Under the pieces are notes generated by a model. The model was not told where the DNA came from. It saw only the letters and a program-made list of their open reading frames with translations, and searched no databases. The translations under genes and the position numbers were made by a program. From NCBI RefSeq assembly GCF_018381315.1, contig NZ_JAGZSD010000020.1, positions 1-64,000 on the forward strand: a stretch of DNA of 64,000 bases, written 5' to 3'. The stretch comes from Anaerostipes sp. (GTDB lineage: Bacteria; Bacillota; Clostridia; Lachnospirales; Lachnospiraceae). Below, in pieces: positions 59,082-64,000 of this stretch (position 1 is the stretch's first letter; each line of letters opens with the position of its first letter).

Positions 59082-60125
59082 TTAAATAAATTGATATATT
59101 GTTGTTGTTTTATACTCTTCATTTTTTTTGAACAGCGGTGTATAAAAACCCTCTGTATTAATGCTGTTCGGATAATACTGCGGCTCCATACAAAAACCAC
59201 TGTGCTTTCCATATACAGCACCGTCCTTTCCCTTTATCTGTTCCAGCACATTGGACGTATAAAACTGAAGGCCCGGCAGATCAGAATAAATCTCCATCCG
59301 GATGCCTTCCTCTTCACACGATGCCTCTGCCGCTTTCCTGATTCCAATGTTTTGGTTTTGGATAACAAAATTGTGGTCAAACCCTCCGGAGCTTTGAAGC
59401 TCCGGACTTTGTTCATTTAATTTATTTCCAATCCTTTGAGCTTCTATAAAATCAAACGGAGTTCCCTGTACGGAAGCAATTTCCCCTGTGGGAATCCTCT
59501 CTGCATCCACCGGGGTATACTCATCCGCAAAAATGCGGATTTTAGTATTGTAAATATTTCCGCTTTCATGGCCTCCCAGATTGAAATATGTATGATTGCT
59601 CACATTGATCAAAGTCTTTTTATCACTTACACCACGGTAAGATATCACCAGCCCGCAGGCTTCTGTAAGTATATAGGTTACTGAAAATATAAGTGTCCCC
59701 GGAAATCCCTGTTCACCTTCTGGACTAATGTAAGTAAATTTCACTCCGTTATCGGCAGCCGGTTCATAATCCCATAAAACCTTATGAAACCCATTTTCTT
59801 TATCACTATGGATATTATGTCTGCCCCTGTTTTTCTCTAACTCATAAGTTACTCCGTCAATTTCAAACCTTCCGTTGGAGATCCGGTTGATATTTCTCCC
59901 CACGACAGCTCCAAACATCGGATGATTGTCAAAATAGCCTTCCAGCTTTTCATACCCAAGAACCACATCCTTTAATTCTCCGTTTTTGTTTTTTACCCAC
60001 AGAGACGTAAGAACTGCCCCGAAGTTGCTCACCTGCACCTTCATTCCTTTTGTATTTTCAATGGTAAACAGCCAGGCATCCTTTTCATTCGTTGTCCTTC
60101 CGTACCACTCTTTTTTTATACTCAT
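59082..60125 (-). CDS. galM: aldose 1-epimerase (galactose mutarotase)
   Basis: 347 residues. 'NRISNGRFEIDGVTYELEKNRGRHNIHS' has the substrate Arg and His, 'NVSNHTYFNLGGH' the catalytic His, and 'GFCMEPQYYPNSIN' the catalytic Glu. It interconverts alpha and beta anomers of free hexoses, helping use of sugar released by the glucosidase. It is 13 bp behind the GH4 gene. Confidence 0.93.
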   Translation of the reverse strand: MSIKKEWYGRTTNEKDAWLFTIENTKGMKVQVSNFGAVLTSLWVKNKNGELKDVVLGYEKLEGYFDNHPMFGAVVGRNINRISNGRFEIDGVTYELEKNRGRHNIHSDKENGFHKVLWDYEPAADNGVKFTYISPEGEQGFPGTLIFSVTYILTEACGLVISYRGVSDKKTLINVSNHTYFNLGGHESGNIYNTKIRIFADEYTPVDAERIPTGEIASVQGTPFDFIEAQRIGNKLNEQSPELQSSGGFDHNFVIQNQNIGIRKAAEASCEEEGIRMEIYSDLPGLQFYTSNVLEQIKGKDGAVYGKHSGFCMEPQYYPNSINTEGFYTPLFKKNEEYKTTTIYQFI

Positions 60126-60138
60126 CCCGGCCCCCGCT

Positions 60139-61527
60139 TTAGTGTCCGTTTGTCATCAGATCTGACACAACCGGATCCGTAAGCGTTACGCCCTGTTCTT
60201 TCAGACTGCAGATGACTTCCTCAAACTGAGGCAGGTATTTTTCATGAGCCACCAAAAGCTCATCCAAAACTTTTCTTGCTTCGTCTCCGTTCTGAACCAG
60301 CGGATTTATCGTAAAGGCCTCCATGGCCTGCCCGTAATCACCGGAGAGAGCTGCATTTATGGTACACTCTTCCATAGCCTTCATCAGCTGAATCCATCCC
60401 TTCTGTGCCGGCGCCATATCGCCCCACACTATGGGCTGTGCACCTCTTGCAGAAATTACTGATGTGACTTCTGCGATGGAATCTTGCTCCAGACAGGAAA
60501 TCGCGCCTTTGTTTTCTGTACTTACTACCATTTGAATTCTTTTGTCATTATAAATGGCACTGATGCATTCACATGCCGCATCACTGTAATAGGCGCCGCC
60601 CCTTTTTTCCAGCTGCTCCGGCTTTTGGTGAAGATCCGTGTCTTTATAAATTTCAAACAGCTCTGCCTCCGTCTGTTTCATCATTTCCGAGCGGGTACCG
60701 CACCTCTTAAATTCTTCCACACTGTGATCCAGCATTTCCTGCTGCATATAATAATATCTGTGATACCCGCACGGCAGAAGATTCATAGTCTTTAGAAGCT
60801 TAAGAGGAAATTCTGCCTGATAAATATTTTTCGGCGTCCCCCCATTTTCCTCATTAATATGTTCGATCAGCTCAGGGGTCAGATCATTTCCCTGGCTGTC
60901 GGACACTTTGTGCCAATGAAAATGATTCAGCCCTGCAAACTGATAATTTAACTCCTCCGGCTTCTTTCCCAGTATTTTGGGTTCTGCCATCATAGATATT
61001 GTAGGTACATTGCAGAGCCCGATGCACTTTTTCCATCCAAAGTGTTTGATCACTGCTTCTGTGATTATGCCGCTTGGATTGGTAAAATTAATGAGCCAGG
61101 CATCAGGACAGAGTTCTTTCATATCCTCAACAATTTCCCTTATTACAGGTATCGTTCGAAATGCCTTAAACATCCCTCCGGCACCGTTTGTCTCCTGTCC
61201 AAGCATACCGTGCAGCAACGGAATCCTCTCATCTTTAATCCTTGCATCCAGCAGACCCACACGAAACTGTGTGGTGACAAAATCGGCCCCTTTTAAGGCT
61301 TCCCTCCGGTTAAGGCTTACATGGACTTTGACGTCATATGGAGATGCATCCCACATTCGCTGTGTAAGGCTTCCGACAATTTCGACTTTTTCCCTTCCGT
61401 CTTCAATATCTACCAGCCAGATTTCCTTAATCGGAAGCTCTTCATAGCGCCTGATGAATCCCTCCATCAGCTCCGGTGTATAACTGCTGCCGCCGCCGAT
61501 AGTAACGATTTTTAACGGTTTCCTCAT
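60139..61527 (-). CDS. 6-phospho-beta-glucosidase (GH4, LicH/CelF-like)
   Basis: 462 residues of glycoside hydrolase family 4, which uses NAD+ and Mn2+. NAD loop 'TIGGGSSYTPEL'; metal-binding 'GLCNVP' and 'FAGLNHFHWH'; 'NFTNPSGI' and 'DFVTTQFRVGLLDARIKDE' match phospho-beta-glucosidases more than alpha-specific GH4 members. First gene of its PTS operon, with three direct repeats upstream. Confidence 0.9.
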   Translation of the reverse strand: MRKPLKIVTIGGGSSYTPELMEGFIRRYEELPIKEIWLVDIEDGREKVEIVGSLTQRMWDASPYDVKVHVSLNRREALKGADFVTTQFRVGLLDARIKDERIPLLHGMLGQETNGAGGMFKAFRTIPVIREIVEDMKELCPDAWLINFTNPSGIITEAVIKHFGWKKCIGLCNVPTISMMAEPKILGKKPEELNYQFAGLNHFHWHKVSDSQGNDLTPELIEHINEENGGTPKNIYQAEFPLKLLKTMNLLPCGYHRYYYMQQEMLDHSVEEFKRCGTRSEMMKQTEAELFEIYKDTDLHQKPEQLEKRGGAYYSDAACECISAIYNDKRIQMVVSTENKGAISCLEQDSIAEVTSVISARGAQPIVWGDMAPAQKGWIQLMKAMEECTINAALSGDYGQAMEAFTINPLVQNGDEARKVLDELLVAHEKYLPQFEEVICSLKEQGVTLTDPVVSDLMTNGH

Positions 61528-61654
61528 AAAAATATTCCTCCTGTCTGTTATGTTTTCTTACTGTCAAAGCCATCTTACTTTTTCAGTCCTTCTGTTTCAA
61601 TAAACTGCCGGGAACCTGATACTTTTTTCATAAATCTCTCTGTCTTCCATCAGG

Positions 61655-61689
61655 TTTTTGAAACTTTTTGAAACTTTTTGAAACTTTTG
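61655..61689. promoter_or_regulatory. three tandem TTTTTGAAAC repeats upstream of the GH4 operon
   Basis: The 10-mer TTTTTGAAAC occurs three times head to tail at 61655, 61665 and 61675, followed by TTTTG. The spacing is one helical turn. It lies between the RpiR terminator and the GH4 start, where an RpiR site would be expected. Confidence 0.55.
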
Positions 61690-61709
61690 CAGTTTAAATC
61701 ACAAAAAAA

Positions 61710-61746
61710 TGCCTGTGCATCCCTGATTTCAGGTAATGCACAGGCA
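61710..61746 (-). terminator. terminator of the second rpiR gene
   Basis: TGCCTGTGCAT pairs with ATGCACAGGCA (11 bp); seven T follow on the minus strand. Confidence 0.92.
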
Positions 61747-61758
61747 GAACTGCCTTTC

Positions 61759-62625
61759 CTATATTTCTCCTTCCATTTCCCGGTCGTCCATAAAATTTAT
61801 GGCATCCCGCAGGTAGGTAATATTTTTTTCCCGGTCCATATTGTAAATACACCCATAGATCACATCCAGCATATACTGCATAGCTATGTGTGAAGAAAAT
61901 TGTGAGATCCGGTCTCTGAGATTTTCCTTGTCGCTGATAAACAATGTATGTGAAATATACTGCGGATACCAGTTGCTGTCCGCCCTGCCGATCAAAATTA
62001 CAGGAACCTTTTTTTCGTGCAGCATTTTCACCACAGGTTCAATGAATGTCGCCTTTCCTGAATAAGACAGAACCAATGCCGCATGATCCCTGCCGGATGC
62101 AAGTACCTGCAGCCTCTGTTTGTAAAAAGTCTTAGGGCAATTTACTGCCCTCCCTATGGTCAGCATTTTATCCTGGAAATTTTCCGCTACATTCAAATTG
62201 TGGGCATGAGTATAAATGTCTACTGTTTTGGCCTGATATAGAAGGCGGGTCACTCTCTGCATTTCCGACGGATCTATATAGTGATAGGTGTCATGTACCG
62301 CCTCTTCATAAAGCTTCTGCATCTTTTGAGCGATTTCTCTCTGAGTATCTCCGGATCCAAAGGGATAATTCACATCAATCATTCTGTTTTCACTGGCCTG
62401 TTCCGCCAGGTCTCTTGCGAGAGCCACCTTCAGATCATTAAATCCCTTTAGGCCGATCTTTTTGCAAAAGCGGTGCACTGCAGACTTGGACACATGAATC
62501 TCTTCCTCCAGCTTCTGTATAGACAGTCCGGTCACCAATTCTTTGTGACTCAGCACATAGGAAGCGATATCAGCTTCCGCCGGGGTCAGATCAGGACACA
62601 AGTTTATCATATTTTGTATGGTCAT
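61759..62625 (-). CDS. MurR/RpiR family regulator of the GH4/PTS operon
   Basis: 288 residues. N-terminal helix-turn-helix ('LSIQKLEEEIHVSKSAVHRFCKKIGLKGFNDLKVALARDL') and SIS domain ('TVDIYTHAHNLNVAENFQDKMLTIG'). It lies upstream of the GH4-epimerase-EII operon on the same strand, separated by a terminator. Probably regulates it in response to a phospho-sugar. Confidence 0.9.
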   Translation of the reverse strand: MTIQNMINLCPDLTPAEADIASYVLSHKELVTGLSIQKLEEEIHVSKSAVHRFCKKIGLKGFNDLKVALARDLAEQASENRMIDVNYPFGSGDTQREIAQKMQKLYEEAVHDTYHYIDPSEMQRVTRLLYQAKTVDIYTHAHNLNVAENFQDKMLTIGRAVNCPKTFYKQRLQVLASGRDHAALVLSYSGKATFIEPVVKMLHEKKVPVILIGRADSNWYPQYISHTLFISDKENLRDRISQFSSHIAMQYMLDVIYGCIYNMDREKNITYLRDAINFMDDREMEGEI

Positions 62626-62699
62626 GAAAAACTCCTTAATAATATTTTCATCAGCTAATATTATTATATATGCACCGGCCGTTTAGAGCAACCTTGCCG

Positions 62700-63767
62700 T
62701 TATTCCTGCGGTCCCGCTGTGTGATGCATGGAAACCGGCTTTACATTGAAGTTTGAACGGTATTCTGTCTCACTCCAGAAAATATCTTCTGCCACCAGAC
62801 ATTCCGGATTAAGCTCAACTCCTTCCAGCATGATCTCCTTAAATTTTTTATAGCCTGCCCGGTCGATCAGATGGCCCCCGTGCAGGTATTCCGGCTTATA
62901 ATCCATAACCCAGGCAGAAAACTTCTGCCAGTTTCCCAGAACACCAAGGATCACCTCTTCTGTTGCCCAGTTTAAAAACATCTTTCCTGCCCTTGGTGTC
63001 TGGCGGCCGGTCCTTCCTCCCAGGATCACCCGGTAAAACTTTGTCTCCTGTCTGGTCCATGCACTGGCCGGACAGGCTCTCACACATTCTCCGCAGCCAA
63101 CACAGCAGCAGGCATCTTTTTCGATCTTCTGTGTCTCTTGGTTCAGACTCAGAACTCTGGTAGCCCGCTGTTCACAAGCCTTCACACAGGCACCACATCC
63201 GATGCACCGCTCCGGATGATAGGTCATCCGGGCTGTTCCGATGATTCCGAAATCGCACATATGGGCTTTGTTGCAGTCGTTGGGGCATCCGGAGATATTG
63301 ATCTTGATGTGGTAATGGCTTGGGAAAATGATTGGTTCAATTTTCCTGGCCAGCTCAAAGGTATTGGTATTTCCGCAGATGCAGTGATAGTTTCCGATAC
63401 ATGCTGTAATATTCCTCGCTCCGATCGTAGGATAGCCTGCCTTGGGATCCCAAGGTTCAGGCTCATGGGCTATGGTATCCATGTCCGCCTTACAGAGCGT
63501 CCCGTCTACATCTTTAATATATTGTTCCAGATATGCGTTGACTTCCGGAATATATTCATATTTGATTCCGGGTATATCAAATGTCTGGCGTGTACCAAAA
63601 TGGAAATTTCCATCGCCCCAGGTTTTAGAAATGTGTTCCACATAAGACAGATACTTTGCATCAACGGTTCCACCGGGAACCCTCATCTGCAGCATAAACA
63701 TTCCGGGCTCTTTTGACTGCCGGAAACAATTCAGACGTACTTTTGCGATATTAATATCATGATTCAT
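62700..63767 (-). CDS. asrC: anaerobic sulfite reductase subunit C (siroheme, FeS)
   Basis: About 355 residues from the ATG at 63767, after AAAGGAG. It has a siroheme/[4Fe-4S] reductase core (Cys123, 129, 161, 165: 'CIGNYHCIC' and 'GCPNDCNKAHMCDFG') plus an inserted pair of ferredoxin clusters ('CIGCGACVKAC' and 'CVGCGECVRACP'). It reduces sulfite to sulfide with electrons from AsrA and AsrB. Last gene of the operon, 17 bp behind asrB. Confidence 0.92.
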   Translation of the reverse strand: MNHDINIAKVRLNCFRQSKEPGMFMLQMRVPGGTVDAKYLSYVEHISKTWGDGNFHFGTRQTFDIPGIKYEYIPEVNAYLEQYIKDVDGTLCKADMDTIAHEPEPWDPKAGYPTIGARNITACIGNYHCICGNTNTFELARKIEPIIFPSHYHIKINISGCPNDCNKAHMCDFGIIGTARMTYHPERCIGCGACVKACEQRATRVLSLNQETQKIEKDACCCVGCGECVRACPASAWTRQETKFYRVILGGRTGRQTPRAGKMFLNWATEEVILGVLGNWQKFSAWVMDYKPEYLHGGHLIDRAGYKKFKEIMLEGVELNPECLVAEDIFWSETEYRSNFNVKPVSMHHTAGPQE

Positions 63768-63784
63768 TGTTCCACGCTCCTTTC

Positions 63785-64000
63785 TCAATCCACCAGATTC
63801 CTGGCAGCCGTATAAGGGAACACCGGTCCGTCCAGGCAGACATACACCTCATCGATACGGCAGTGGCCGCATTTTCCAATGGCACATGACATTTTTCTCT
63901 CAAAACTCATCCAGATCTTCTCCGGATCAGCCCCGCAGTTCAAAAGCTCTAATCCGGTAAATTTCATCATAGGAGGCGGACCCACCACAATGGCCGCATA
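63785..64000 (-). CDS. asrB: anaerobic sulfite reductase subunit B (3' end only)
   Basis: The last 71 codons of a gene that runs off the window. 'VVGPPPMMKFTGLELLNCGADPEKIWMSFERKMSCAIGKCGHCRIDEVYVCLDGPVF' is the NAD-binding end and the [2Fe-2S] Cys motif of a ferredoxin-NADP reductase-like subunit. It passes electrons from NADH to AsrC. The asrA gene is expected beyond the edge. Confidence 0.88.
   Translation of the reverse strand, partial: YAAIVVGPPPMMKFTGLELLNCGADPEKIWMSFERKMSCAIGKCGHCRIDEVYVCLDGPVFPYTAARNLVD

Noticed and set aside
61655..61689. short direct repeats as a possible CRISPR array
   Set aside because: Repeats are 10 bp, contiguous without spacers, and no cas gene is near.
63138..63716. 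192-codon plus-strand frame opposite asrC
   Set aside because: The asrC motifs are unmistakable on the minus strand.
1..64000. tRNA, rRNA, prophage or insertion sequences
   Set aside because: Read through on both strands; no T-loop type motif between genes, no transposase, integrase or phage structural gene seen. A tRNA-finding program would be decisive.

Overview
The window looks like chromosomal DNA of a spore-forming, Gram-positive, strictly anaerobic Firmicute. The best fit is a gut-type Lachnospiraceae/Clostridia member; this is inferred from gene content, as no 16S or other marker is present. The supporting signs are a sigma-K gene, GGAGG ribosome binding sites, lipobox lipoproteins without a periplasm, anaerobic sulfite reductase, PTS sugar operons, RNase J, and a housekeeping run prmA-rsmE-nifS-thiI-mtaB-ireB-ruvX-DUF1292-fur-rnj. 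Nearly every base is accounted for by intact genes. I see no tRNA, rRNA, CRISPR, transposase or prophage gene.

Layout. 0.1-1.1 kb: a metal/cofactor ABC binding lipoprotein. 1.3-5.0 kb: a two-ATPase drug-type ABC exporter with a divergent TetR regulator and a palindromic operator candidate. 5.1-20.7 kb is the most interesting block: a six-gene operon (MFS, YdiF-like CoA-transferase, MaoC hydratase, ketopantoate-reductase-like dehydrogenase, VOC protein, type II dehydroquinase) facing an AraC regulator; a TRAP transporter operon; a ydiB-MFS-aroD operon (quinate/shikimate dehydrogenase, YdiN-like permease, type I dehydroquinase); a LysR regulator; and an iron-sulfur/flavin enoate reductase. The TRAP and ydiB promoters share an identical 22-bp element plus a similar core promoter, which ties the TRAP transporter to quinate/shikimate use. 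E. coli keeps ydiN-ydiB-aroD-ydiF together, so the CoA-transferase operon plausibly belongs to the same metabolism. My inference is a dedicated anaerobic quinate/shikimate utilisation island that may go through CoA thioesters and double-bond reduction.

20.8-34.4 kb: a VOC protein, a BclA-tip-like small protein, sigK, twin MORN-repeat lipoproteins, a VanY-type carboxypeptidase with its own two-component system, NUDIX, a nucleoside phosphorylase with a self-regulated TetR, a UbiB-type kinase with a small coiled-coil partner, and a LysR/PhzF divergent pair. 34.5-46.6 kb: a translation, tRNA-modification and RNA-processing island. 46.6-48.2 kb: a K+/H+ antiporter.

48.5-62.6 kb: two sugar PTS modules. 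One is GH1 phospho-beta-glucosidase plus BglF-type EII plus a phosphotriesterase-family hydrolase plus a nitroreductase. The other is GH4 phospho-beta-glucosidase plus aldose epimerase plus a glucose-type EII. Each is preceded by an RpiR-family regulator. 62.7-64 kb: asrC and the 3' end of asrB. Recurrent non-coding hairpins, one pair with compensatory stem changes, lie between operons.
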